52,527 nt of DNA, taken from NCBI GenBank assembly GCA_045639085.1, contig JAZUCM010000119.1:1-52527 (forward strand), in the 5' to 3' direction. The notes under the pieces were generated by a model. It searched no databases and was not told the DNA's origin. It was given only the letters and a program-made list of their open reading frames with translations. The stretch is from Gastranaerophilus sp045639085 (GTDB lineage: Bacteria; Cyanobacteriota; Vampirovibrionia; Gastranaerophilales; Gastranaerophilaceae). Below, piece by piece: positions 41,693 to 50,492 of this stretch; within the stretch, counting starts at the first letter, position 1, and every line of letters starts with the position of its first letter. Both the position numbers and the translations under genes were made by a program.

Positions 41693-43804
41693 TTATACTT
41701 GGTTATAATCTGCGGTATCACCGTGGTTATAGTTTGAATCAGATTCTATATTGGCTTTTTTATCAATAACCAATTTCGGTTTCTTGGAAATATCTGTCAA
41801 AACCAAATTGAACTCATCACCGTCATCACGGATTTTAAATTGATCCCACTTGTCGCCGAAGGAATTGATGTATATATTGTTCGGATAAACGCCAATCATT
41901 TCAGGAGCCACATATTTTTCTACACGGTCAAGACCTTTTTCAATATCTTTTACCTTGTAATATTTTGCAGAGAAATAAACAGGTATTTCCGGTTTTACCT
42001 TTTTACTAACTTTTTCTCCGTTAGGGCCAATTACCTCGACAGTATACGATTCTTGATTATTGATCTGTTTTGCAAATTTTCTTGCATAATCAAAAATCAT
42101 TTCTCTGAAAGTTTGTTTAGCTTTATCGTCATATAAATAGTGTTTCGCCATCTTATTATTGACTTCGATATTTTCAACGACCAGTGATAATTTGCCATCT
42201 AATTTAGCAGCAAGCAATCTTGACATTGCAACGACTTTATTTTTATCAGCAGTTCGAACTTCCAAAGTTGTCATTGCGGTATTAGTTAAGAACTTCAAGA
42301 ATGAATCACCGTGATCTTTGTCAACCCCGGTACAACAAGTCGTATAATTGCCGTCAAACAGAGATTCCTGAGGATTTCTAATCCAGTTTTTGACAATAAA
42401 ATCTTTAGGTTTATTACCTAATTTATTCATAAAAGTTTTAGGCTTTACTTCAATATCAGGATTCAACCATCTGTCATAGTTCAAACCGGCTTTCTCGAAC
42501 AATTCTCGGTTTTTAGCGTTAATTTCAGCCAATGGTCCTTCCTTGAAAAGCATTTTGTCAAAAGTACCGTTTGAACCATTCACAACAATTTCCCTAAGCA
42601 AACTGCCTTCCGGCGCAACTAACAAGTGAGCAAAATTTATATCCCAGAACTTGTCTCGAGTCAAATGTAATTCATCATTTTTAAGAGTTCGTCTGTAATC
42701 CCTGATATACTTATCAACTTTATCAGGGTTTACACCGACATATTTAAGCGCTTTTTCTGTCAAATCAATTTTCATATTCTGGAAATCAATTTTGAAATTT
42801 CCGGTTTTATTATAAATATTAACAGGCGTCATATAATCCTTAAAATTAATACCCTCACAACCGGCATCAATAATCGCTCTGTTTGCAGCTAATAAATTAA
42901 GAGTATTAATTTTATCATCTAGTGAAATAGCGTATGTCGCCAAATCGCTACCCTTATTATCTTTATCTGTAACAGCAGAGGTCTGAACCTTACGCAACAA
43001 TGACAAATCAGTTTCATTCAATGATGTTAAACGCGGTATGTACAAGTAATTTATATATTTACCTCTGTTATACAAAAGTTCGTTACAAGTACTTGCATCA
43101 AACACATGGCCTAACAACAACACACTTGAAAAATCTGCAACAGGGTCATTCATAAATTTCTTAGTGGCTAGATTTTTTGAAAACTCTGTAACAGGTGGAG
43201 CCAATTTTTTCAAATGTTGATGTTGGTGATATTTAACAGCATAGTTATACGCTTCCGGGAAAGAATTTAATCCATTTTTAGGTGTACTCAAAAGCAAATC
43301 ACTCTTTAAAAGCTTTAACGTATTTTTACTTGAAATCTTGTCCAAATGATCTGCTATTATACTTTTTTGAAACCCAAAACCATTAACGATTTCTTTTAGG
43401 TTATTAAAGTTGCCGATTTTCTCAGCCATTTCACCGACATCAATTCCGTCTTTGCTTATATGTTTTAACAGAGAAACGACATCAAGAGCATTTAATCTTT
43501 TATTTCCAAGTTCAAGAACATCCGTCAATAATTCTTTGTTTTTCTCGGTTACTGACTCTGCAATCGCCTGAATATTTGTTTCATTAAAACGCGGTTTATT
43601 ATTTACGATATTAGATTTTTCAATAATTTTAACAATATCGCCAATATTGCGAGCACCTTTGAAACTAACAGTATCAGCCTTCAAATTATATTGATACTTA
43701 GGAGTCGCGACCGGCTTAGAAACGAAACGGCCCTGACTATTGTTATTATTTGCTTTTTTGTTGGAATTTAAGTTTAAAAGATTAATTCGCGATATTGTCA
43801 CCAT
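41693..43804 (-). CDS. 703-aa hypothetical protein with an N-terminal VSFKG motif
   Basis: No classical signal peptide. The first ~35 residues are Asn/Lys-rich and disordered, ending TVSFKGARNIG. A short x-V-S-F-x-G head like this seems common in large proteins of this lineage, but I state that from memory. Residues ~60-420 are helical and look repeat-like. Residues ~490-620 contain NYTTCCTGVDKDHGDSFL, then TLEVRT and VVENIEVNN, resembling a compact alpha/beta domain with a conserved Cys pair. The end is acidic. AAGGA precedes the ATG. It could be an effector or surface protein, but no family is recognised with confidence. It is convergent with menG, only 10 bp away. Confidence 0.7.
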   Translation of the reverse strand: MVTISRINLLNLNSNKKANNNNSQGRFVSKPVATPKYQYNLKADTVSFKGARNIGDIVKIIEKSNIVNNKPRFNETNIQAIAESVTEKNKELLTDVLELGNKRLNALDVVSLLKHISKDGIDVGEMAEKIGNFNNLKEIVNGFGFQKSIIADHLDKISSKNTLKLLKSDLLLSTPKNGLNSFPEAYNYAVKYHQHQHLKKLAPPVTEFSKNLATKKFMNDPVADFSSVLLLGHVFDASTCNELLYNRGKYINYLYIPRLTSLNETDLSLLRKVQTSAVTDKDNKGSDLATYAISLDDKINTLNLLAANRAIIDAGCEGINFKDYMTPVNIYNKTGNFKIDFQNMKIDLTEKALKYVGVNPDKVDKYIRDYRRTLKNDELHLTRDKFWDINFAHLLVAPEGSLLREIVVNGSNGTFDKMLFKEGPLAEINAKNRELFEKAGLNYDRWLNPDIEVKPKTFMNKLGNKPKDFIVKNWIRNPQESLFDGNYTTCCTGVDKDHGDSFLKFLTNTAMTTLEVRTADKNKVVAMSRLLAAKLDGKLSLVVENIEVNNKMAKHYLYDDKAKQTFREMIFDYARKFAKQINNQESYTVEVIGPNGEKVSKKVKPEIPVYFSAKYYKVKDIEKGLDRVEKYVAPEMIGVYPNNIYINSFGDKWDQFKIRDDGDEFNLVLTDISKKPKLVIDKKANIESDSNYNHGDTADYNQV

Positions 43805-43944
43805 AATACATCCTTCTTTTTTTCATCCTAAACCACATAAGAAAAATTTTTTGCGCAAATATCACAAAATTCAATAAAAATGCATTAAATCTTTACAAAA
43901 AGTAACAGTTCAACAATTCAAGTTATTTATTATAAAATAGAAAT

Positions 43945-44745
43945 ATGAGACATATTAAACTTTTATTTTTTATATTAACCTGTCTAATTTTATGTTTGTA
44001 TAGTATATTTATCGAACCCAATAGACTTCAAGTTACGAATTATACAATCCAAGACAGTGATTTGAGTGGAATAAAAATAGTTTTTGCAAGTGATTTTCAT
44101 ATCAAACCTAATCAGCAAAAACGCTTGGAAAAAATTGTCGAGTTAATTAATTTGCAAAATCCTGATTTAGTTTTATCTGCTGGTGATTTTGTTTGTGGGC
44201 ACCTAAAACACACGACGATGCAGCCTGAAGGTATCGCAAAAGGTTTAGGAAAAATCAAATCAAAATACGGGATTTATACAACCTTAGGGAATCACGACTT
44301 ATGGCACGATGTACAAAAATTTACCAATGCACTGAAAAATAATAACATCAGAGTTTTAAATAATTCAAACGAAAAATTGATAATTAATGGAAAAACTTTG
44401 TATATAGCCGGAATTCAATACAAACCTAAAAATATACTTCAAATAAGCAAAGCCCTTGAGAACACACAAAAACCAACGATAATGATAACACATTCACCTG
44501 ATGAATTCCCCAAAATGCAACGAGAACGGGTCAGCTTAGTTCTTGCCGGCCACACACACGGCGGACAAATCAGAATCCCTTTTATTGGGCCATTATTCAC
44601 GGCTTCAAGTTATGGCGATAAATATGCAAAAGGTTTTATAGAAGAAAACGGCAAAAAGATGATAACAACAACAGGAATTGGAACCAGCATTTTGCCTATT
44701 CGTTTCAATTGTCCACCGGAAATTGTTGTTATCGAATTCAAGTAA
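43945..44745 (+). CDS. Membrane-anchored metallophosphoesterase (YkuE/YaeI type)
   Basis: 266 aa. One N-terminal membrane helix at ~5-22 (KLLFFILTCLILCLYSIF). All calcineurin-like metal motifs are present: SDFHIK, AGDFVCG, TLGNHDLW, THSPDEFP and AGHTHGGQIRIP. This arrangement matches the YkuE/YaeI group of membrane phosphodiesterases, some of which act on lipid A precursors. The substrate here is not known. No Shine-Dalgarno; TAAAAT ends 6 nt before the ATG, so the mRNA may be leaderless. Confidence 0.9.
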   Translation: MRHIKLLFFILTCLILCLYSIFIEPNRLQVTNYTIQDSDLSGIKIVFASDFHIKPNQQKRLEKIVELINLQNPDLVLSAGDFVCGHLKHTTMQPEGIAKGLGKIKSKYGIYTTLGNHDLWHDVQKFTNALKNNNIRVLNNSNEKLIINGKTLYIAGIQYKPKNILQISKALENTQKPTIMITHSPDEFPKMQRERVSLVLAGHTHGGQIRIPFIGPLFTASSYGDKYAKGFIEENGKKMITTTGIGTSILPIRFNCPPEIVVIEFK

Positions 44746-44905
44746 CACAAAGTATGCCGTCTCTGTCTTTAATTCAAAAATTAAAAATCTGGAGATAACA
44801 GGAGATAGAGCGAACAAAGCGATTAAAAATATTCTTAGAGAAATGCTTAACAATTACAACCAAATCGATTTCACCACAATTTCACTATATTCAAAATGTG
44901 CCTAA
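44746..44905 (+). pseudogene. C-terminal remnant at the edge of the phage module
   Basis: An open plus-strand frame without its own start reads KYAVSVFNSKIKNLEITGD, then RANKAIKNILREMLNNYNQI and an LYSKCA end before TAA (44903-44905). It looks like the tail of a real protein. It is cut off at its 5' side by the phosphoesterase gene and overlaps the 3' end of the lysozyme gene by 15 nt. Probably what is left of a gene after insertion or deletion at the phage boundary. Family unknown. Confidence 0.4.
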
Positions 44906-45325
44906 AAACATCTCTTTTTCCGCCATCCTTCGTTTCTGCAATCCGGCACAAATCTTTCCGCCCGAATACACCCAACGTTCAAACTCGTTCGCCGCACCCG
45001 TATAATCTCCCAAGTTTAATTTATGCAGCAACGTCGAACGTGACAAACGCCTCACCCCCAAATTAAACGCAAAACTCACCAATGCGTCAAACTGCCCCTG
45101 CGTCAACTCCACTGCAACAAGTCGCTTTACATGTGATTCAGCGCACGCCAGATCCGTCGCAAACAACTCTTCCGCACGTTCCAAATCTATCTCCATTCCC
45201 GCGCTTACATCTGCCCCGGTATGACCGTACCCTATTGTCAACTTACCCCCAGGACATTTATAAGTGCTCAAGCAACAACCTTCACAAGCCTTTATAAAAT
45301 CTTTTCCTTGTTCCGATGTTCTCAT
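44891..45325 (-). CDS. Phage lysozyme (GH24 endolysin)
   Basis: 144 aa from ATG 45325, with AAGG 7 nt upstream and an ATGA overlap with the preceding gene; the longer frame to 45349 is less likely. T4-type muramidase: the catalytic Glu is in FIKACEGCCLSTY and the Thr in GGKLTIGYGHTG. The middle catalytic Asp is replaced by Cys (YKCPGG), as in some phage endolysins. The C-terminal lobe shows LTQGQFDALVSFAFNLG and RRMAEKEMFL. No signal peptide, so it needs a holin to reach the wall. Last gene of the tail/lysis module. Confidence 0.92.
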   Translation of the reverse strand: MRTSEQGKDFIKACEGCCLSTYKCPGGKLTIGYGHTGADVSAGMEIDLERAEELFATDLACAESHVKRLVAVELTQGQFDALVSFAFNLGVRRLSRSTLLHKLNLGDYTGAANEFERWVYSGGKICAGLQKRRMAEKEMFLGTF

Positions 45326-45558
45326 CGCACTACCTTCCTGAACATACATTCATGTTGTATCTCATCAATATCATCCAAACGTTTATGTGCCGACTTAGCA
45401 CTATCCTCAACTCGCACCATTCGTTCAATCAAATTATTATGCTTATCCTGCTTCTTCTCCAATGACACAAGTTTCTCTTCGAACTTCCCAAACTTTGACG
45501 CCAAATACAACGCCTGCAGCACCACCACAACCAACGTCCCTAATAATTCATAATTCAT
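45322..45558 (-). CDS. Small membrane-anchored coiled-coil protein of the lysis cassette
   Basis: 78 aa. One N-terminal helix (LLGTLVVVVLQALYLA) is followed by a charged coiled coil (KFEEKLVSLEKKQDKHNNLIER). Its TGA stop overlaps the lysozyme ATG, so the two are co-translated. In PBSX-type phages this position is held by XhlA, also a short coiled-coil/membrane protein, though with the helix at the other end. It may act in lysis or as a holin- or spanin-like helper. Identity is inferred mainly from position. Confidence 0.6.
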   Translation of the reverse strand: MNYELLGTLVVVVLQALYLASKFGKFEEKLVSLEKKQDKHNNLIERMVRVEDSAKSAHKRLDDIDEIQHECMFRKVVR

Positions 45559-45580
45559 CTGCGCACCTATTCCCTCTCAC

Positions 45581-46090
45581 TCACTCGTTCCACTCTCTAT
45601 CATACAGTCGATTCAAGTCAATCTTTACCTTGCCTGACTTAAACCATCCAACATTAAACGCCACGCCAATCCGATAACCTATTTGCACATACATTGGCGT
45701 TTTAGGACAATTCGCCGATTTTAACATTCGATAAAACAAATTGTTTATCCAATGTCCACCCACATTCACGACTTCCAAATAATCAGCGGGGATATCCTTA
45801 CATACTGTCCTGCCATTTTCTTCATACAAATACCCAAGTCCGTACAGCTGTAGTTCCGTCAATTTAACCCGCACAACCTGATGATATTTACAACCCACAT
45901 CATGGCCATGCGCGCACCGCGTATCCCAATCACTTGAATTTATCCATGTAAATTGATCCGTTTTAAAATTTCGCCACGCCAAGTAAATAGCACCATCATC
46001 GTCTTGATACAACTCATTCACACAAAGTCGATATAATCCCCTTTGTGGCAATTGTTCAGAAATCGCCGGCGAGGTTAAAAATTTTCCCAT
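45581..46090 (-). CDS. Phage-associated protein, possibly DUF1353-like
   Basis: 169 aa from ATG 46090, chosen because GGAG lies 9 nt upstream; the frame is open to 46171 without a ribosome site. A N-terminal half with YLAWRNFKTDQFTWINSSDWD and a C-terminal half with HWINNLFYRMLKSANC and VQIGYRIGVAFNVGWF recall DUF1353, a small phage protein found beside lysis genes. The match is by eye and weak. It is last before the toxin-antitoxin pair and in the same direction as the lysis genes. Confidence 0.55.
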   Translation of the reverse strand: MGKFLTSPAISEQLPQRGLYRLCVNELYQDDDGAIYLAWRNFKTDQFTWINSSDWDTRCAHGHDVGCKYHQVVRVKLTELQLYGLGYLYEENGRTVCKDIPADYLEVVNVGGHWINNLFYRMLKSANCPKTPMYVQIGYRIGVAFNVGWFKSGKVKIDLNRLYDREWNE

Positions 46091-46164
46091 TTTCTTTTTC
46101 TCCATTTTGTAATAAATATTAATCCTCAATGTAACAAATCTTAAAAATATGCACCTATGAATAA

Positions 46165-46204
46165 TTGACAAAAATATTAATTTAATGATACACTGATGGG
46201 TGTA
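46165..46204 (+). promoter_or_regulatory. Promoter/operator of the Panacea TA operon
   Basis: TTGACA (46165-46170), 18 nt, TACACT (46189-46194). The -10 box lies inside the inverted repeat TACAC-TGATGG-GTGTA (46189-46204), a likely autoregulatory operator. Just before the ATG, CCGTT and AACGG form a small hairpin that partly covers the GGAG ribosome site. Confidence 0.6.
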
Positions 46205-46268
46205 CTATTTTTTTTAATTATTAAAGATTTACCAATTAAAAACCGTTATATAAAACGGAGATGAATAT

Positions 46269-46880
46269 ATGAATTATAAGAGCCAAAAAAGACTAGAAAT
46301 AATGAACTACATTTTTAATAATTTGGGTAGTTCTGATGGATTAACAAAAGAGTTTATTGGAAAATTATTTTATTTATCCAATAAATTATTTTTACTTAAA
46401 TATGGTTGCACAATCACCGGCGATAAGTTTATCGCTTTTGAACGCGGCACAACGTGTTCTGAAACTCTGGGGATAATGGATAGAGAATATCAATATGCTC
46501 ACGACAAAGAAGCTATAAAAGAATTTGAAAATCAATACGCTTACACTGTAACTAGTCATACAAAAAAGGTTCATACAATCTTACCAACTGACAAACTAAA
46601 AAATCAATTTGACCATATATCCGAAAAGGAAAAAGAAGTAATAGAAATTATACTTAATAGATTTGGCAAAATGAGCAATGAAGAAATTAGTGATTACACT
46701 CACAAATTCTTAGAATGGAAAAGATACGAACAAAGATGTTCAAAAAACGAGGCCTGCGATATTGATATGAATGACGTCTTCAACGATGAAACATTCTGGA
46801 ACGATAAAGAGCTTGCAAAACACTTAAATGCGGAACACCGAAAAATCCCCCAAATGATATTCAACGGAGATTTAGATTAG
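46269..46880 (+). CDS. Panacea-domain (SocA/DUF4065) antitoxin
   Basis: 203 aa. The N-terminal ~110 residues match the Panacea domain: LFYLSNKLFLLKYGCTITGDKFIAFERG, the family's L-Y-x-x-x-x-x-x-x-x-x-G-x-P/T-I-T-G-D-x-F/Y-x-A signature, followed by helices. Panacea proteins (SocA, PanA) neutralise many unrelated toxins by direct binding. The C-terminal ~70 residues are acidic. It overlaps the next gene by 1 nt (TAGTG). Its orientation is opposite to all neighbouring phage genes, as expected of an inserted accessory (moron) module. GGAG precedes the ATG. Confidence 0.85.
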   Translation: MNYKSQKRLEIMNYIFNNLGSSDGLTKEFIGKLFYLSNKLFLLKYGCTITGDKFIAFERGTTCSETLGIMDREYQYAHDKEAIKEFENQYAYTVTSHTKKVHTILPTDKLKNQFDHISEKEKEVIEIILNRFGKMSNEEISDYTHKFLEWKRYEQRCSKNEACDIDMNDVFNDETFWNDKELAKHLNAEHRKIPQMIFNGDLD

Positions 46881-47404
46881 TGGATTTACGCGATTTATTT
46901 AAATTTAATAAAATTAATAGCGTTTATTCGGCTTTACCTTTTTATCATTTAAAGATTGTTCGTTTTAGAGATTTAACCCATAAAAATGCTAAATTGCGCT
47001 ACTGGTTAACGTTTAGAATAAATCAAGATACAAGTTGTTTATTGTCAACCTTTACAACATCATCGAACAAAGCCAAAAGATATTGGTGTGATGACAACGC
47101 GCTTGCGTCCTTAGTGCAAATATCAGATAACGAGTTTAACCCGCCATTCAGCGAGCACACATACTTAGATTGCAACTTGAAAGATTTAGAACATCGAAAG
47201 ACTTTTAATGACTTGGTGAAATGTGTTGATTGGAATATTGGTTTTTTAGACCCTCAAATTGACATCCCGGAAGAAATAACAGAAAAAATCATCATTGCAA
47301 TTGTAAATAGCAATTTTACCACCCCCGAAATAAAAAACGGGTTCCGTAAAGTTTATCCGCAATACTTCCCATCAACACCACTTACCGTCAAAAGCGAATT
47401 ATGA
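46880..47404 (+). CDS. Probable toxin partner of the Panacea antitoxin
   Basis: 174 aa starting with GTG, overlapping the antitoxin stop by 1 nt. No signal peptide or membrane helix. The core reads LPFYHLKIVRFRDL, then LRYWLTFRINQD, LLSTFTTSSNKAKRYW and HTYLDCNLKDLEHR. The mixed beta pattern with TTS and DCN is faintly like PemK/MazF-type barrels, but I cannot assign a family. Toxins paired with Panacea are very diverse. It is identified as a toxin from operon structure, not sequence. Ends in TGA. Confidence 0.6.
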   Translation: MDLRDLFKFNKINSVYSALPFYHLKIVRFRDLTHKNAKLRYWLTFRINQDTSCLLSTFTTSSNKAKRYWCDDNALASLVQISDNEFNPPFSEHTYLDCNLKDLEHRKTFNDLVKCVDWNIGFLDPQIDIPEEITEKIIIAIVNSNFTTPEIKNGFRKVYPQYFPSTPLTVKSEL

Positions 47405-47532
47405 TGAGGGAACAATCCGAAAATCCCGGAAAGTTCCCCAACTCCCAAGTAAAGACTTGGGCAAGTATGGCGTTCCCCTTAATCAGGGAGTGCGCCAGCT
47501 TCGGAGCTTTGCTCCTCCGCGGGTCTATTATT
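47405..47532. other. Hairpin-rich spacer between the TA pair and tail genes
   Basis: Contains CCCAAGT/ACTTGGG (47444-47461, 4-nt loop) and GGAGC/GCTCC near 47504-47516, without T-runs. It lies between convergent genes, so it may stop transcription. No coding support. Confidence 0.4.
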
Positions 47533-48018
47533 TTACATGTGTTCTTGCGCATTCCACACGGTAATAAACGCGGCATGAAATTGGTCAAATTCTGCCTGTG
47601 TCATCGCCTCGTTTTTAAACGTATTCGCGACTAGCCATTCCTCTGTGCATTGTGCCTTATCCGCAAAATCCGGCGCGGTGTAAAATGTCAAATACCCCGC
47701 AGGCAACCCCTTCATAACCGCAACCGCACTAAACGCCGTGATCATGCTTTCTATAGCGCTTGAATAGCCTTTTGGCTTTTTACGATACCAACCACCTTGA
47801 AAAACACCTTCAATCGGTGGTATTTCAAAGAAATTCACCATAAAACGTTGCTTGCGCTCTTCCTCGGTCTCTTCAGGCACCTCAACTATTTGAAACCGTC
47901 TGACATCGTCAATTGTTTCAATCTCCTCAATATAACAATCTCCGCGGTTGTTACAAAAATCTGCCGCTTCAATCGGATATTCGTTTTCAAAAATTTGTCC
48001 TATATAAAATTGTTCCAT
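47533..48018 (-). CDS. Phage tail-fibre-associated protein
   Basis: 161 aa. The N-terminal half (EYPIEAADFCNNRGDCYIEEIE, split here by eye; then RRFQIVEVPEETEEERKQRF) is typical of proteins encoded just after tail fibres, which often act as fibre assembly chaperones. The C-terminal half (PPIEGVFQGGWYRKKPKG ... VWNAQEHM) is not recognised. AAGGAG precedes the ATG. Co-directional with the tail genes, 29 bp after the fibre gene. Corresponds in position to XkdW. Confidence 0.65.
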   Translation of the reverse strand: MEQFYIGQIFENEYPIEAADFCNNRGDCYIEEIETIDDVRRFQIVEVPEETEEERKQRFMVNFFEIPPIEGVFQGGWYRKKPKGYSSAIESMITAFSAVAVMKGLPAGYLTFYTAPDFADKAQCTEEWLVANTFKNEAMTQAEFDQFHAAFITVWNAQEHM

Positions 48019-48047
48019 TGCTTATTCTCCTTCCGGCTGAGCCGATT

Positions 48048-48842
48048 CTATGTTATATACCCAAACGCGAGCCAAGCTTGTTGATAGCCGATTGCGTAAT
48101 ATGAAAATGTTGTTGCACTTGCGGGTGCTGCGCATTCATATTGAAATGTAGCGTTGTTTGTCGCGCCACTTGCGGAACGTCCGTTAATAAAAATGTGGTA
48201 ATTTGTATTGTTATAACCTCTCAACAAAGTGCCAGTTGTCCAAACGTTACTGCCGGCCGGTAAAGTTCCACCTTGAACGCACCATCCGTCTGAATATTGA
48301 CGAACAAACGCTGTACCTGAGCGATAATTTCCCGTGCCAACAACTACACGCCGACTACTTGCCGTGGATGTCGCGGTTGGAACTGTTGTACACCTAGGAA
48401 ATTGAAAGCCTGAAGTGCCCCCTTGTGTTTGTAACTCAATAAATTTCCCATTCGTCGGATGGTCAACAAGACCAAGCCACACAAGTCGATTGTTATTCAC
48501 GTCGCGAATATCATAGCCACAATATTTGGCAGCGTCGGGAGTTACGTTTTTATTTATATGCATAGCCTGCAATTGCACAGGGAAATTGCTGCCTGTCCTT
48601 ACTACAACTTCACCGTTTATCGTGTCGCCGGATTTGGAAACTTTTTCGTCAAATTTCGCCTGCCCGGTCACTGTTAAATTTGACAAATCCGTATCGGCAT
48701 TATTAGCCGATTGAAGTTCCCCAACCGTAGCGTCCAATTTATCCCAATTCTGATTCAACCCTTGAGAAATATTGAACGTCTTTTTCTTATCAACTTCGGG
48801 ATCATATTTAAATAATTCTAAATTTTCTGTATATGTAGCCAT
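48048..48842 (-). CDS. Phage tail fibre
   Basis: 264 aa from ATG 48842, with AGGAG 6 nt upstream, 1 nt after the XkdU-like stop. The N-terminus (TENLELFKYDPEVDKKKTF then NISQGLNQNWDKLD) is the attachment segment seen in many PBSX-like fibres. A short coiled stalk follows, and the rest is Gly/Thr/Ser-rich beta structure (SSRRVVVGTGNYRSGTAF, NGRSASGATNNATFQYEC) ending in AIGYQQAWLAFGYIT. It likely contacts the host surface and decides host range. Position matches XkdV. Confidence 0.82.
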   Translation of the reverse strand: MATYTENLELFKYDPEVDKKKTFNISQGLNQNWDKLDATVGELQSANNADTDLSNLTVTGQAKFDEKVSKSGDTINGEVVVRTGSNFPVQLQAMHINKNVTPDAAKYCGYDIRDVNNNRLVWLGLVDHPTNGKFIELQTQGGTSGFQFPRCTTVPTATSTASSRRVVVGTGNYRSGTAFVRQYSDGWCVQGGTLPAGSNVWTTGTLLRGYNNTNYHIFINGRSASGATNNATFQYECAAPASATTFSYYAIGYQQAWLAFGYIT

Positions 48843-48843
48843 T

Positions 48844-49383
48844 TCATTCTCCTTCTCCAAACGCAAACTTATCTATCGTCAACATTTCCATCTCTTCAAT
48901 TGTCTTAACCTCATGGATATCTTCGATTAACAGATACTTAAACAAAATCAAGTATCCCAAATGTGCCGGCTTAATATTTTCTATCTCATCCAACAGCGCC
49001 CTCAAGTTTTCGGGAATTCCATATTCACCGACGAATTTGATTTGCAATTTCCCATCAACAAAACCCGCCTCAACTTCACCGTTTTTCCATGAATTACAGA
49101 CCGACTGAATGAGTTTTATATCATTATGTGCATTCGCCAACCATCTGGCCCTAATCAAACTCACGCGATCCGCAAGCGTCGAATAAATATTCTTTATCGC
49201 GCACTGACGTTCCCACCACTCACAACCCGATACATCAAGCCGATTAAAGTGTAATAAATTCGAAATCCGAATCAAACTACAATTAAAATTTTCATAAACC
49301 GCCTTCACACCAGCTAAAAAACTATTTACGTATTCATCCTTACGATAAGCCCTATGTAAATATTTCAACAAACGTTCTTTCAT
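48844..49383 (-). CDS. Tail protein XkdU/YmfQ-like (DUF2313)
   Basis: 179 aa from ATG 49383, with GAGGTGG upstream; the frame to 49446 is read-through of the preceding gene's end. MKERLLKYLHRAYRKDEYV is the family start. The middle has DVSGCEWWERQCAI and DRVSLIRARWLA, and the end EIENIKPAHLGYLILFKYL fits DUF2313 (Mu gp48 / XkdU). It links the baseplate wedge to the fibre. Starts 1 nt after the XkdT-like stop. Confidence 0.82.
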   Translation of the reverse strand: MKERLLKYLHRAYRKDEYVNSFLAGVKAVYENFNCSLIRISNLLHFNRLDVSGCEWWERQCAIKNIYSTLADRVSLIRARWLANAHNDIKLIQSVCNSWKNGEVEAGFVDGKLQIKFVGEYGIPENLRALLDEIENIKPAHLGYLILFKYLLIEDIHEVKTIEEMEMLTIDKFAFGEGE

Positions 49384-49384
49384 C

Positions 49385-50491
49385 CTATTCCACCTCAACA
49401 AGTTCCAACAACGCCAAAACTGGTATCTCACATATTGAATTATCATCCGTCAACACAACGTTATCACTCCCGCCATTCACGGTTAAATCGCTATAATCTT
49501 TTACCCCATCCGTACGTTTTATAATCGCGCCGACCTCAGCCCAACTCACATACGTTTCATTAAACGCCGCAGAATAAAAATAATCCATCAATGCGGCTTG
49601 AATATTCGCCTTGACAGTGTCAAATTCAACACCTGATTTCAAAACAATATTACAAGCAATGTTTAATTCCTTTTTATCAGCCCCAACGACCGTACAATAC
49701 GCGCCCACGGGAGCCTGTCCCATGCCGCACCCCCAATTATCTAACGGGTCAATATATTTTTGCACCTCATCAACCAAACTCTTATCCGGGACGCCTCTAT
49801 TTGCGTCCACGATAACAACCTTGACGGTGTTATTTCCGTTCCAAAGCGGCTTAACTTTCGCATCACCAACGCCCGTTACCTCTTTTGCCCATTTCTTATA
49901 ATGATAAATATTACCACTAGTAATCGGGGTTTGGATATCCTCATAATATCGTACCAACAAATCTTCTTTGCTTTCCGCCTCATACCCATTCGAAAATGCG
50001 TCCTCATTCGTCACCGCAACAATGCCGGTTATCGTTGTCGGAATAATACTTATACTGCCAGCCTCGACATTCCCGATTATTCCGCTTTCCAAACACTCGA
50101 CTTCGAACTTATCACCCTCTACCAAATCGTAATTTGATATTGCCTGAAATCTCACACCCGTCGCCGTTTCGAAAACATCGCTTTTTTTAATCGTTCCAAC
50201 GCCGGTCACAAGCGTCAACTCCCCACTTGCACACGTCGCAACCTTAGCTCGAATACCTCTCATCTGATAAACAAAATTAACCAGATCCGAATACTCCATT
50301 TTACTCAAATCGGTCAAACAATCGCAAACATAAAAAAGTTTATCCCATAAATCTTTTAAAACTTTTCCCAACGCCACAAAAAAATCCCACGCAAAGAACC
50401 CCACACTTTTTTGATATTTCCCATCCAATGCGTTTAACCCTTCGGCCGCAATCTCTTCCGCTGTTATCTCCGTTTTATCAATCAATGCCAT
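49385..50491 (-). CDS. Baseplate J-like protein (XkdT)
   Basis: 368 aa from ATG 50491, with GGAGG 8 nt upstream. Family features: SKMEYSDLVNFVYQMRGIRAK, TGVRFQAISNYDL, ESGIIGNVEAGSI, NGYEAESKEDLLVRYYEDIQ, GVGDAKVKPLWNGNNTVKV and WAEVGAIIKRTDGVKDYSDL. These are typical of the gpJ/XkdT wedge component of contractile tails. Its stop and the next start are 1 nt apart. Confidence 0.93.
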   Translation of the reverse strand: MALIDKTEITAEEIAAEGLNALDGKYQKSVGFFAWDFFVALGKVLKDLWDKLFYVCDCLTDLSKMEYSDLVNFVYQMRGIRAKVATCASGELTLVTGVGTIKKSDVFETATGVRFQAISNYDLVEGDKFEVECLESGIIGNVEAGSISIIPTTITGIVAVTNEDAFSNGYEAESKEDLLVRYYEDIQTPITSGNIYHYKKWAKEVTGVGDAKVKPLWNGNNTVKVVIVDANRGVPDKSLVDEVQKYIDPLDNWGCGMGQAPVGAYCTVVGADKKELNIACNIVLKSGVEFDTVKANIQAALMDYFYSAAFNETYVSWAEVGAIIKRTDGVKDYSDLTVNGGSDNVVLTDDNSICEIPVLALLELVEVE

Positions 50492-50492
50492 C

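Noticed and set aside
47401..47634. 77-aa plus-strand frame after the toxin gene
   Set aside because: It runs through hairpins and then antisense to the tail-fibre partner gene, with no conserved-looking sequence.
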